From positions 910,501 through 974,500 of the forward strand of contig JANEZZ010000986.1 of NCBI GenBank assembly GCA_026122225.1: a stretch of DNA of 64,000 bases, given 5' to 3'. Below the pieces are notes generated by a model. That model saw only the letters and a program-made list of their open reading frames with translations, was not told the DNA's origin and searched no databases. This document shows, piece by piece, positions 8,418 through 18,829 of the stretch. Each line of letters begins with the position of its first letter. Position 1 is the stretch's first letter. Both the position numbers and the translations under genes were made by a program. The stretch comes from Heloderma charlesbogerti. Its lineage: Eukaryota > Chordata > Lepidosauria > Squamata > Helodermatidae.

Positions 8418-8715
8418 AATGCGGTGATGGCCACCAGTTTAGACAGCTTTAAAGGGGATTAGACAAATGCATGGAGGATTAGACAAATTCATGAGGAACT
8501 ATTCATTATGGCTTCATACTGCCTACAGGATCCGAGTTACCATCCCTTCGAATACAAGACACTTGGGAAGAACAGTAGGAGAGGGCTACTGCCCTCCTGT
8601 CCTGCTTGTGGACTTCCCATAAGCATATGGTTGGTCAGAATGGGAAACAGGATGCTGGATTAGATAGGCCTTTGGGTCTGGTCCAGCAGGCCTCTTTGCT
8701 CTTCTTATGCTTTTA
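8418..8715 (+). repeat. CR1-type LINE 3' end, (TTCTTATG) tail family
   Basis: Contains GTGATGGCCACCAGTTTAG and ACAGCTTTAAAGGGGATTAG, then GTCCTGCTTGTGGACTTCC and GGTCTGGTCCAGCAGGCCTC, and ends near CTTCTTATGC. This is the same 3' end as at 12185-12640, 16560-16905, 18147-18400 (minus) and 26745-27485. Only the last codons of ORF2 and the 3' UTR are present, as usual for 5'-truncated LINEs. Confidence 0.7.
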
Positions 8716-8773
8716 TAATTACCCTGGTAGAATTATGCCTCTTCCAGAATTTATGAATAATTTGAACTCCATT

Positions 8774-9076
8774 GAGCCTCCTGTGGCGCAGAGTGGTAGG
8801 CGGCAGTATTGCAACCGAAAGTCTCCCCACGACCTGAGTTCGATCCCAGCGGAAGCCGGGTCTCGGGTAGCCAGCTGAGGTCGACTCAGCCCTCCATCCT
8901 TCCGAGGTCGGTAAAATGAGTACCCAGCTTGCTGGGGGAAAGGTAGTCATGACGGGGGAAGGCAATGGGAAACCACCCCGCTACAGTCTGCCATGAAAAC
9001 GCCAGCGCAAGCAGCATCCCTCTAGGGGTCAGTAACAACCTGGTGCTTGCACAGTAGGAACCTTTCCTTTTTTCCT
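8774..9076 (+). repeat. tRNA-derived SINE with BovB-type tail (Squam/Sauria type), full length
   Basis: Starts GAGCCTCCTGTGGCGCAG. A Pol III A box (GTGGCGCAGAGTGG) lies near 8783-8796 and a B box (GAGTTCGATCCC) at 8836-8847. The conserved squamate block GTAAAATGAGTACCCAGC lies near 8911. The tail GGTGCTTGCACAG resembles the BovB 3' end. Near-perfect 11-bp duplications (TGAACTCCATT at 8763-8773 and TGACCTCCATT at 9077-9087) mark the insertion. Transcription would be by RNA polymerase III from the internal promoter; mobilisation is by BovB. One of the best markers that this is squamate DNA. Confidence 0.9.
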
Positions 9077-9087
9077 TGACCTCCATT

Positions 9088-10242
9088 TAAATTTTTCCAG
9101 ATGTAAAACAACTGCAAAGACTTTGTTCAAACAGGTACGTTTTGCTGGGCTCTTTATACTTACTCTACTTAACAGTTTTTGACAAACTATGGAGGTCCAC
9201 GGAAATAGCCATTTTAAAACACACACACACACACACACACATTAAAAACAACACTTTAACCAATTTCACTAAATGCCTTTCCCGGTTCATTTTAATTAGA
9301 TATTTTGCTTCTTCAGCTTACTGGAAAGAGCCAGATAGCTCCAGACCACGTCAGCCTATAAAACAGCAGGTGTCAGCTTTAACTGCCTCTGAAAATATTA
9401 AATGTATTCAATTAACAGAACCCCTTAGAGAATGAATCTTTTTATGTTCATTTGTCTTGTGCAAGCTTTGCAACGTGTTTTCGTCATCCTACACTGTGCT
9501 TCTTGTTGTTCAGTGACCCAATTATATCTCAAATTTTCTAATGTCACAGAACATTCAATTAGTGCACTTTACCTACCGCAATCTATCACACCAAAGTTGA
9601 TTGAGCCTCTGGTAACGTTATAGAAGCAAAACAACAACAGCCTCTGTCTTCAAGAAGTGACCGGAAATGGATAACAACAACAACACCCTACCCCGAAAGG
9701 GGAAATGGGAGAATCTGTTCTTTTACAGGTGAGGATGAAGTGCAATCAAAGACCAGAGTTCTTCGGCAAGTGTTATTAGATCACATAAACACTTCTGTGG
9801 AAGATATTTAAGTGGCTTTTGCCATGTTTTGCTACAATGGTTTTACAGCACTGCTTGAAATGAACAATAAAGTATTTCACTGATTACTCAAGGCTGGAGA
9901 TCGATAAGCAGTGGCTAGGAGGCTGTGGGTTGCCATCCAGCAGGAACTGCAAGAAATAATACCCAGGGTAGCACAGAGATTCAGGCGCTGGCTGGACTGT
10001 GGGGAAAACTCTTAGTGAGCATGCAGCTGCTGCCACGTGACTAAGAGGGCAAAGAGCCCTCACCCTTTAAAGTGGGAGTCAGTGGTTACAGAGGCTGGGG
10101 CACCTCGGATTGTGTGGTGCAGATGATGACATCTACCTTCACGGGGTATTGCTGGCTATTCACACCTGAGCACCTGCACTATGCAGTCTATGCACTAATT
10201 CCACTCTCTGATGGTCACTAGTCCAGTACACTTCTTTCAGCT
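9088..10242. other. Unique non-coding DNA with (CA)n at 9220-9241
   Basis: No gene or repeat family recognised beyond one CA microsatellite and AAC-rich runs near 9630-9690. Confidence 0.5.
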
Positions 10243-10470
10243 ACTACCTCATACAGAAGATGAGGATGAAACTTTTGAAAAGCAAATAGCCAATGTTTTA
10301 AGGAAGCATGATGTAGTAGTAATGGGGGACTTCAATATGTGTTGGGAGACAAATTCTGCAAAACATGGCCCCTCCAGGAAATTCCTGACTTGTGTGGTGG
10401 ATCACTTCCTCCTACAGAAAGTAGAGGAAGGAATTAGAGGATCGGCTATCCTTGACTTGATCCTAACCAA
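10243..10470 (+). pseudogene. Orphan internal CR1 fragment (ORF2 endonuclease)
   Basis: Encodes [20 protein letters not shown] then [15 protein letters not shown], closely matching 30847-31060 in the CR1 at 28180-33337. A short deletion removes the equivalent of FPDIY in the endonuclease motif. It lacks both the 5' and the 3' part of CR1, which is unusual because CR1 copies normally keep their 3' end. It ends abruptly after ATCCTAACCAACA. Confidence 0.85.
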
Positions 10471-10991
10471 CACCATCAATGAGATCTGGATGAGAAAATT
10501 GCCAAATTCATTTTTAACACATCATGGCTTATTAAGTTGAGATATGCATTAGCATGCTGTCCTTGCACCTCCCCTTCCCCCCTCCCTTCCCAGTGTGTGG
10601 TGACAGAAGTCATCCTAGGTAAATCAATCATATTTCCCATTATGTCTGAACTGGGAAACTATGGTTAGCACCTTTGAAACAAATCAGGATATGCAGCCAA
10701 CTTCAAGTGGAAGTATCAGATCCTGGTTTGTTCTGAAGCTGGTAACCATTGTTTACAAGTTTGGGTATACTGAGAAACTATGGTTAACCTATGCAGTCTT
10801 CAGTTGCAGTGCACCAAGAAGGGGGGGGAGGAATGGTACCACACATGTAACTTGTGCATCATTTGACCTAATAAGCAGTTAGGTATAAACTGAGCCAGAG
10901 ACATACTGATGAAACGCTGTGATTTTAAAAAAAACTTGACTGTGTATACATTTCCAGGGTGGCAATGTGCATGTTGGCAATGCACATAAGG
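10471..10991. other. Unique non-coding DNA
   Basis: Nothing recognised apart from a short G run near 10821-10830. Confidence 0.45.
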
Positions 10992-10999
10992 CTCTAGAT

Positions 11000-11110
11000 C
11001 AGGGGTAAGGAACTCGGTGCCCTCCAGATGTTTTGGACTACAACTCCAATAAACCCTGACCATTGGTCTTGCTGGCTGGGTAGTCCAAAACATCTGGAAG
11101 GTACCAGGTG
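11000..11110. mobile_element. Short foldback hAT-like MITE (CAGGGGTAAGG type)
   Basis: 111-bp inverted-repeat element. The left arm CCTCCAGATGTTTTGGACTA pairs with the right arm TAGTCCAAAACATCTGG. Flanks CTCTAGAT (10992-10999) and CTCTCGAT (11111-11118) match at 7 of 8 positions, fitting an hAT duplication. The motif CCCTCCAGATGTT...GGACTACAACTCC is a widespread reptile MITE. Relatives are at 35030-35145 and 41288-41415. Confidence 0.75.
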
Positions 11111-11118
11111 CTCTCGAT

Positions 11119-11828
11119 CACCTTAACCTACCATTGTTCAGTATATTCAAGAATGGTGTTTGATATCAAACTGCACATTTCTGGTACACCATACTCTTTT
11201 GAATATGAGACTCTTCCTTCTACTTTTATTACACTCAGAGTAGTACATGCTAATATCTAAGGCTCTCTTATGTAAAGACCTCTACATTTCTTTGTTCAGA
11301 AAAAAGCAACAAAATGGAACCTTGCAAAGCCCAAACTTCAGATTTTCTACTGCATTGTTATCCATACTCTGTTTATGTGTCCTGTTAACCTGGCTACTAT
11401 TTTAAAATGTGAACTGAGGGAAGTGAGGGAGATGGTTTGGTGCCCAGACATAGAGATGCATAGAATATTCTAGGCGTATATGGTGGCATTACAGAAGGTA
11501 TGAAGGTGGAAGACTGATGCTAAATGAGCTTATACAGACCAGTAGGAAGGATGATTAGAGATGCTGGTGAAGTTCTCCTGGGCCAGGCTTGGAAAAGAAC
11601 TTCAGGGACTCATTAAAGGCTGCTTCAAAGAAGCAACTGAAATCGGAACTGGAAAATAATTACCCGCTTCTCCTACCAGCTTCACTCCATTACATTACAG
11701 AGAGTAAGAAGCTGCAGAGGCTCGATCCAATCCTCCACTGAGGACCCCTTGGACTGGGTCCTGGAACAGTTTCCCCCCATTCCCATGCAAGGTAATGGAG
11801 CAGCTTTGATTCCTTGTGCTTCTATTGG

Positions 11829-11861
<33 letters not shown>

Positions 11862-12184
11862 TCCCTGCAGGGGGATACCCAACAGGTTAATGAGAAAGGC
11901 CCCTACACATGTACAAGCCTCTCACATGCTTAGGGCCCTTTCATGCTATATATGCAGCCACCGGAGGGGCATGGTCAGTGAATGTATCAGGGCAGGGCTA
12001 TTCTCCCTTTACCCATTATATAAACATATACGGAAAGATCATACAAACACCCTTGCTCTGAATGACAAAGGAAGTAAGAGACATCAGGAGGAAGTGAAAT
12101 TACATTCCAGTAATTTGGGCAACAGATTGTCAAGAGCAAGCCAAATATTTTTAGAAGTAGATGCAGAAAGCAAATGACAAAACT
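11119..12184. other. Unique non-coding DNA with (GT)n at 11830-11858
   Basis: No gene or recognised element other than a TG microsatellite. The 142-residue frame crossing it starts in unique DNA and is not supported by any motif. Confidence 0.5.
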
Positions 12185-12640
12185 TAGAAGAGCTGAAGTG
12201 GATAGGGAGACATTTTTCACCATCTCTCAAAATAGTAGAGCCTGGGGTCAGCCCATGAAGCTGATTGGCGGGAGATTCGGGACAGACAAAAGAAAACACT
12301 TCTTCACATAGTTAAACTATGGAATTCACTTCCACAAGATGGAGTGATGGTCACTAATTTGGATGGCTTTAAAAGGGGGTTAGACCAATTCATGGAGGAA
12401 AGGATATATGGAGATATGTATGTATGTATGATGTATGCTACCTCCGGCTCCAGTATCAGAGGCAGTATGCCTATGTACACCAGTTGTTGGGGAATGTGGG
12501 CAGGAGGGTGCTGTTGCACTCATGTTCTGCTTGTTGGTTTCCTGTGGGCAGCTGGTTGGCCACTGTGTGAACAGAATGCTGGACTAGATGGACCTTTGGT
12601 CTGATCCAGCAGGGCTGTTCTTACGATCTTATGAACAGAA
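12185..12640 (+). repeat. CR1-type LINE 3' end, (TTCTTATG) tail family
   Basis: The longest copy of this tail in the window. Decayed ORF2 end KHFFTHS.LKLWNSLPQDG, then VTNLDGFKRGLDQFMEE, followed by the 3' UTR with GAATGCTGGACTAGATGGAC and GGTCTGATCCAGCAGGGC, ending CTTACGATCTTATGA. 5'-truncated. Confidence 0.75.
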
Positions 12641-12779
12641 GATGGCAGCTCAGATATGATAAGGAACAAAGTCAAATATGATTCCAATGTAATAGAACAG
12701 AGCTGGAAGAGACAAGGAAATTCTCCCTAATATGTATTTGACATACAGGATGCTAGTATTATAAAGCATATAATACTTT

Positions 12780-13121
12780 TAAAAGGTAAAGGTGTCCCCA
12801 ACCAGTCGTGTCTGACTCTAGGGTGCGGTGCTCATCCCCGTTTCTAAGCCGAAGAGCCAGCGCTGTCCGAAGATGCTTCCGTGGTCATGTGGCCGGCATG
12901 ACTGAACACCGAGGTGCACGGAAAGCTGTTACCTTTCCCGCCGAGGCGGTACCTATTTATCTACTTGCAATTTCTTGCTTTCGAACTGCTAGGTTGGCAG
13001 AAGCTGGGACTGAAGACGGGAGCTCACTCCGTCACGCAGCACTCGGGTCTCGAACTGCTGACCTGCCGCCGACCTTCCAGTCTGCAGTTCAGCGTCTTAA
13101 CCACTAAGCCACCGCAGCCCC
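12780..13121 (-). repeat. Sauria-type tRNA SINE with BovB tail, full length, minus strand
   Basis: On the minus strand it begins GGGGCTGCGGTGGCTTAG and carries a B box (AGTTCGAGACCC, near 13045). The conserved GCCGGCCACATGACCACGG and GACAGCGCTGGCTCTTCGG blocks follow, and it ends in GACACCTTTACCTTTT. An exact 12-bp duplication ATATAATACTTT flanks it (12768-12779 and 13122-13133). Length and intact ends indicate a complete, fairly young insertion mobilised by BovB. Confidence 0.93.
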
Positions 13122-13133
13122 ATATAATACTTT

Positions 13134-15744
13134 ACTTACTGTTAAAACTAAAACAGTGCAAACAAATGTTTTACATTATAAAAACATGTAAAAGGATGAT
13201 GCTTGTGAATGACAGATTATAAACTGTAGTGAAGAATCTGCAATAAAGCAGGATTAAGATTTTAAGTGCTGCTGAGAAAAATAATTTGATTGAAAAGAAA
13301 TCCAGACAGGGAGGGAAACAGATTTTTTTTATTATTTTTTAACAAAGAGAGGAGTTGTGTGTTTTTTTAAGTGTTAAAGCATGTAAAGGCCCAGACGGCA
13401 AGTGACGATCTAGTGACAAAGGTTGTTGGAAGATGTCTGGATGTGCACTGGCATTACAAGAAAGAAAAGCCAAAAATAGGATGACAAATCGATCTTGCCT
13501 CTCATTCGGGGTCATGCAGAGACACCTGAAAAGAAAACATATTCTTTATGAAACCACTAAGTATCTTTGTGACAAAAGTGAAGAACTTTCTCTTAACTCT
13601 TATAAAGAAACTATGAAAATAAGGGGAATATTGTAGACCGTCTCATTGGGGAGAGCCAGTGCTGTGACAAAGGAGAACAATGAATACAGAGGAACCATTG
13701 TGTTTGTCTTATCCTTAAACAGCATCTCAGTGACTCTTGGTGTCCACTGCCCCATCCAGAGACTAAGGGAAGAAATACCTGTCACCAGGCATGACAACAC
13801 CCAGCAGGGAGGACGGTATCATAGAAAAGAGAATATTTATTTTGAAATACATAAAGCCAAAGCCTCTAGTAGCCATGGTCTTGGCAGCTAGTTCACACAT
13901 GCGTGTACATCACTTGATTGCACTGATCAGTCTGCCCTTGACAATTCACAGAGGACTATGTGACCTGACTCCATTGAAAAGCAGTGTTTCTGGGGGTGAT
14001 GTGCAAGTTGCTTCTGAGGGGTTAGATCTCTAATGGCTCGTGTGCACATGCAAAATCACTGCTTCGCTCTGATCCCTAAATGCAGTCAGTGCCACACACC
14101 ATGTGGTTGCAAAAGGTCCTATTGAAAAAGGAACTAGACAGCACCCCTTATCAGGCAGTTTCCTTCTGTGGAATGCCACAGTGGGCATTCTCCCTTTACT
14201 GCTCTGCCTACCTGGGATACTGAGAGCCTGGACAGTAGAAGATTGAAATATGGCTCCCAAGGGACAAGCGGGCACCACCTGGCATGAGTGATCAGCCCCA
14301 CTTTATCATAGCAATGGAGGAGCTATTGAAGAACTACGTCTAAGCCCTTCTTGAACCCCACCACCAGCTTGCCTCAAAATCTAATGGATGCTTCTGGCAG
14401 TTTTGCTTTCTCTCGCATCAAGCCCACGCTTGATGCACTCAAGCTCTTGGACTGAATAGACAAATCTGTCTGTTTCGGTTTCTCTCACAATTTTTAAATC
14501 TCAAATTCTCTCTACCCCTATGTGGAGAACAGTGTGAATTTCAGTAAATTCTTTTTTAGAAAAATCAAACTGAAATGAAATTCACACCCTTCCCTACGTG
14601 CAGCCCATTGGAGAAGACTATGATGTACCTGGAAGATGTCCAAACCGGAGAGAAGCTGAAATGAGCTTCCCCTGTCTGGAGTAGGTGACAGCACAGAACT
14701 GAGGCCTCTCCCCAAATCTTCTGTCTCCCTCATACTTTCTCTTTTATTGAGGGACTCCTACCTCATATCTTCCAGTTAAACTGCAGAGGCTGCACTCTGC
14801 TATTGGATTAGCACAAAGGTTTTAACCATCAGGTGATGGGACCCTGAAGAGTTTTAGAGCATATGAAGGTCCCAGAAGCAAACCTCCTTGGATCGCCCAG
14901 CCCCAGGGAAATAAACCTAAGGTGCCCTAGCATATATGGCCTGTAACTAAGGCTCTCATTGCAAAACTACAAATGTTCCTCCTTGTAACTTTTCAAAATG
15001 GGCCCTGCAGACACTTTTCCTGCCCCAGAGAAGAGAGTGCATATATGTATTGAGGGAGGGCATGTGGTTCAGATACTGTGGTTTATGAACACAAATCCCA
15101 TATCTTCCTCTTTTGTGGAGCTTGTGGTAGAGTTTATTTCCAAGTGTCCTTTAAGTCAGAACAAGCAGCTACTTTCTAGTTGACAAAAACATTGTGAAAT
15201 ACATCTTTCCCTTTTACATTTAGGCTCACAAAGATATCCTGCAAGCTAGCACAACTGCTCAGCAGTATTCAAGCTGGCTGCCTCTTCTCTGCATACAGTA
15301 ATGAAGAAGAAAACCATTATGAAAAAGAGTAATTAAGTAAATATTGTTTCTTAACTACACAGAGGATTTAAATTATTACTTATCTGCAGTATACAAACAA
15401 GCTGCTGCTAATGATATTAACGCTGTGAGCAAAATTAGAAAGAGACTCCCAGCCCACACATAAACAAAGCACCGACACATTTGTATACAAAATAAGCAAT
15501 GAATTGTAATTGCATCAGTGGAGTCCCCATAGTCCTTGTAGTTTTCACCTTTGACCTATCATCTACCCAGATATTATAACCCAAATACTTCAACAGTATT
15601 TGCATGAACTCATTGTGAAGAATGTAAAGGGAATTGTAAGCGGTGGGGACGGAGTAGTCCAAAAGATTTGTGGCAGGTTTTGAACAGTGCTGAGTTCAGT
15701 TTTGTTTGTATGGTTCTTCAACAAATTCCCTTCTGTTTATATTT
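13134..15744. other. Unique non-coding DNA, about 2.6 kb
   Basis: AT-rich sequence with many short frames and no recognisable exon. A region near 13880-14290 has features of an old interspersed repeat (TTCACACATGCGTG, and a 250-bp GC-balanced block) but no clear ends. CTACCCCTA at 14513-14521 resembles a lone hAT terminus. Confidence 0.45.
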
Positions 15745-16191
15745 TGGAAGGGACAGGAGAATCACTGAGGCTGAAGCTTGTCAAAGTTCTCAGAGTCCAC
15801 CTTGAAACTTGGTCTGCCTCATTCCTGTCGCCAAATGCGAGTTGTTTCTGCTGTTGTTGCTTGAATGGGGAAAGCAAGCATTTGGATGCACTATTTTTTA
15901 TGTGTGCACCCAAATGCTTACTCTTCCCCACTGAGTAAAGTGTGGAAATGCTTTTCCCCCCTCTAAAATGTACATTTTGAAAGTGCTTGTTTTTCTAATG
16001 AATACAATTTGCAAATGCAATCACTAGCATTGGACTCGATGGTCTTATAGGCCCCTTCCCACCCTACTAGTCTATGATTCTATGAAGCTCAGGAATATGT
16101 GGGGTTTGCCTGGAAAATGAGTTTGAGGGTGCGAACAGGGCAAGTTCTGATGTTTCACAAACTGAAATGAAATTCTTGTATATCCCTAGAT
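15745..16191. mobile_element. hAT-like MITE, AT-rich type, with a CR1 tail inside
   Basis: Starts near GGACAGGAGAATCACTGAGG and ends GTATATCCCTA, the family-type terminus. It shares the CCACCTTGAA.CTTGGTC.GCCTCATTCCTG block with the element at 62570-62959. A 57-bp CR1 3' tail (TTGGACTCGATGGTCTTATA ... TCTATGATTCTATG, 16029-16085) interrupts it. The left border is uncertain and no target duplication was found. Confidence 0.55.
16029..16085 (+). repeat. Solo CR1 3' tail
   Basis: The terminal block of CR1 only, nearly the same as the last bases of the CR1 ending at 33337 and the 5S SINE ending at 35312. Either an extremely truncated insertion or the remnant of a CR1-tailed SINE. Confidence 0.8.
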
Positions 16192-16559
16192 CTTGAACAA
16201 ATCATATCTGTTCAAGAGCAACATAAATCCTCAAATTAAAGTACCCAAATAAAAAGGGCATGCCTGCATGGAGTTTTGGAGTGCCCCTAATGCTGTAATT
16301 CAGAGCACACAATCTGTGTGTCTCCCAGGTGCAGCCTGAATTATGTACCAAACTGTACATGATACCTAGGGCATAACTGCAGCGGGGAGGGAAGCAAGTC
16401 ATACTTCTATTCTAGGCACAGCTCTCTTAGTGTAGGTCATACACCCTCATACAGGACTCTTAGGAGACAATAGGACAAGACCTCAGGCTCTTTTTTTCCA
16501 TTTTACTCCCTATTGGATAAGACAAAAGGAAGAAACGATCCCAAAGTGTAACAGGTCAG
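16192..16559. other. Unique non-coding DNA
   Basis: Nothing recognised. Confidence 0.45.
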
Positions 16560-16905
16560 TACTGTTCACACTAGATGTGGAGGAAGTAACAGGCAAAGAA
16601 ATATGGAAGAAAGTTAAACTGTGGAATTTGCTAACAGAGGATACAGTGATGGCCACCAACCTGGGTGGCTTTCAAATGGGATTTGACTTATTCATGAAGG
16701 ATAAGTCTATCCATGATTACTATATATTACTTGCAGTATCAGACACAGTATGGCTCTGAATACCACTTGCTAGGGAACATGAGTGGGAGAGCGCTATTGT
16801 ATGCATATCCTGCTTGTGGACTTTCCATAGCCATCTGGTTGGCCACTGAGGGAATAGAATGTTGGGTTAGATCTGATCAGATCTATCATGACTCTTCTTA
16901 GGTTA
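16560..16905 (+). repeat. CR1-type LINE 3' end, (TTCTTATG) tail family
   Basis: Decayed copy with GAATTTGCTAACAGAGGATAC, GTGATGGCCACCAACCTGGG, CCTGCTTGTGGACTTTCC and GATCTGATCAGATCTATC, ending CTCTTCTTAGG. 5'-truncated. Confidence 0.65.
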
Positions 16906-17439
16906 TTATCCAACTATAGCTTTGCATCACGCAAGCTGGTCATTGTTTTCCAAGCCTTATCTCTCAAGGACACAGTACTATGAGTTGCCAGGATGTGAGG
17001 CAAAATTCAGTTACGTGTGACTCTCTGGCTCAGGACCATAATTTATAGAATGATATCTGAACCACTTTGGTGAGCACAAAACCATCAGTGCTTATTTGTT
17101 TGCATAACTTTCTGGTGCAAATTATGGTTGCTCTTCAGTTTTTAGAATGTGTATTGGAGAGGAGTTGAGATATCAATTTGCAAATTTGCACTCTTCCAAA
17201 AGAGAATGTTCATGCTGCTCTAAGTTATCATATCTTGGACTTTCCAACTACTGGTAGAATTCCAGGCCAGCCAGGGAGATTTGTGGTGTTTGTTTAGGAA
17301 CATTTGCCTCTCTGCATGAGTCATGCACCTTAAACTCCATGCATAACATGGAATTATCTTTTCAGGAATCAGCTCCTGATGTGTTCAAAAATGTGATAAG
17401 CCCCTTTTTAACAGCTACATTTTCTATTTAGTTCTGGTG
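16906..17439. other. Unique non-coding DNA
   Basis: Nothing recognised. Confidence 0.45.
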
Positions 17440-17615
17440 ACTTAAAGTCAGTTCACACATGCAAATCAACTCTATCATTTTGATGGCTGCAAAAATAATT
17501 AGAAAAATAGCCATGGGCTGTTCTCATTGAAGTTTCTTCACCTGATCCCCCCACATAAAGGGAGGCCATGACTCATTTGGAATAAAAACATGACATGTGT
17601 GAACTGGTCCTAAGA
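17440..17615. mobile_element. Possible small terminal-inverted-repeat MITE
   Basis: CAGTTCACACATG at about 17451 is matched by its complement CATGTGTGAACTG at about 17595. This gives a 13-bp inverted repeat around about 145 bp of unrelated DNA. No clear target duplication, so the superfamily is open. Confidence 0.45.
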
Positions 17616-17889
17616 GTCTTGGAATTTTTACTAAAAAATATGGGAAATCAGGTTTGTCCAATTCTAACCTTTAAACCTCATGGGTTTGGCCATCACAGAT
17701 ACAGTTAGATTTGTAAACATAATAAATTGGATTGAGTATTTGCTTCTTGGCTTTTGAGCTTTAAAACATCCATTTTTTCATATTCATATCCATATTTTTT
17801 TGTAGCCATGAGAGATATAAGCTTTATTTTATTTGTCAATGTTAAAATCATCCTGAAAATAGCATTATGCCCACATTTACCATAAATGC

Positions 17890-17938
17890 AAGGAAGGAAG
17901 GAAGGAAGGAAGGAAGGAAGGAAGGAAGGAAGGAAGGG
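17890..17938. repeat. (AAGG)n microsatellite
   Basis: About twelve uninterrupted tetranucleotide units. Confidence 0.95.
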
Positions 17939-18146
17939 GCTTTTACACTGCCCAAGTCTGAACTGAGGATGTCTCCAGATGTCTGCTGAAATATTCAATT
18001 CCCATCAGGCCACTCTGTGACCACTCAAGCTGAATGCAGCCCATCAGCCATGTGCTGGGGCCTACCATGGCCTTGATAAACTTGTTATTACTTGCCTGGA
18101 GGTGCAAAACCAGATTGATGTGATGTCACTGATCTGGCAGTCACAG

Positions 18147-18400
18147 TACATAAGAACATAAGAAGAGCCATGCTGATCAGACTCAAGGCCTATCTGGTCC
18201 AGCAGTCTCTTCACCCAATGGCCAACCATCTGCAAGTAGGAAGCCCACAGATAGCACATGAGTGGAGTAGCACCCTCCCTCCCACTAATGTTCTGCAGCA
18301 ACTGGTATACAGAGGCATCCTACTTCTGATATTGGAGGTAGCATTTGACCATCATAACTAGTACATGGCTACTGGGTTCTGTTTATGCAGATCTGGCTTA
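18147..18400 (-). repeat. CR1-type LINE 3' end, minus strand
   Basis: Begins with the inverted tail CATAAGAACATAAGAAGAGC, then TGGTCCAGCAGTCTC and GGCCAACCATCTGCAAGTAG. It is the reverse orientation of the 3' end seen at 12185-12640. Confidence 0.7.
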
Positions 18401-18469
18401 GTTCATGGCTGGATGGAGCAGCTTTAAATGTTCTAAGTAGGTGATGGGACAGAAAGCTCAGCTGAGTTG

Positions 18470-18590
18470 TGCATCAGGCAGAGCTCCTTCCTTGCCCTAC
18501 CTGGAGATACAAGGGGGTTGAACCTGGAACCATTTGCATATAACCCATGTGCTCTTCCACTGAGCTACAGCCCTTCCTTATGGCCACTCC
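18470..18590 (-). repeat. tRNA-derived SINE head, minus strand
   Basis: On the minus strand: GGGCTGTAGCTCAGTGG (A box), then GCACATGGGTTATATGC and GGTTCAACCCC (B box), then CTCCAGGTAGGGCAAGG. Same family as 25030-25258 and 50128-50300. It is a SINE and not a tRNA gene because no complete cloverleaf can be drawn. Confidence 0.7.
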
Positions 18591-18634
18591 ATACATCTCC
18601 CTAATAGGAAGTGAGATGTGTGAGCTCAGGAACA

Positions 18635-18658
18635 AATGTTGTGTGTGTGTGTGTGTGT
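18635..18658. repeat. (GT)n microsatellite
   Basis: About twelve dinucleotide units. Confidence 0.9.
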
Positions 18659-18829
18659 AGAAAGAAAAATGGCGACATCCGTGTTTCTGTCCTACTCCCA
18701 CCCTCCCACTTTTCAAAAATCTAAAGCCACTTCAGTAATAATTTGAATCCAGACTGCAACACTCTGTCTGGAATATTCAATATGAGTAAGAGAGCGTTAC
18801 TACAACACAACTGGTTGATTATAAGGCCT

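Noticed and set aside
13433..13636. Possible BED-type zinc finger (MQRHLKRKH)
   Set aside because: Only the His pair is present; there is no upstream Cys pair and no other hAT transposase motif nearby, so the resemblance is too weak.
18470..18590. tRNA gene on the minus strand
   Set aside because: A and B boxes are present but no acceptor stem or full cloverleaf; other copies show it is a SINE head.
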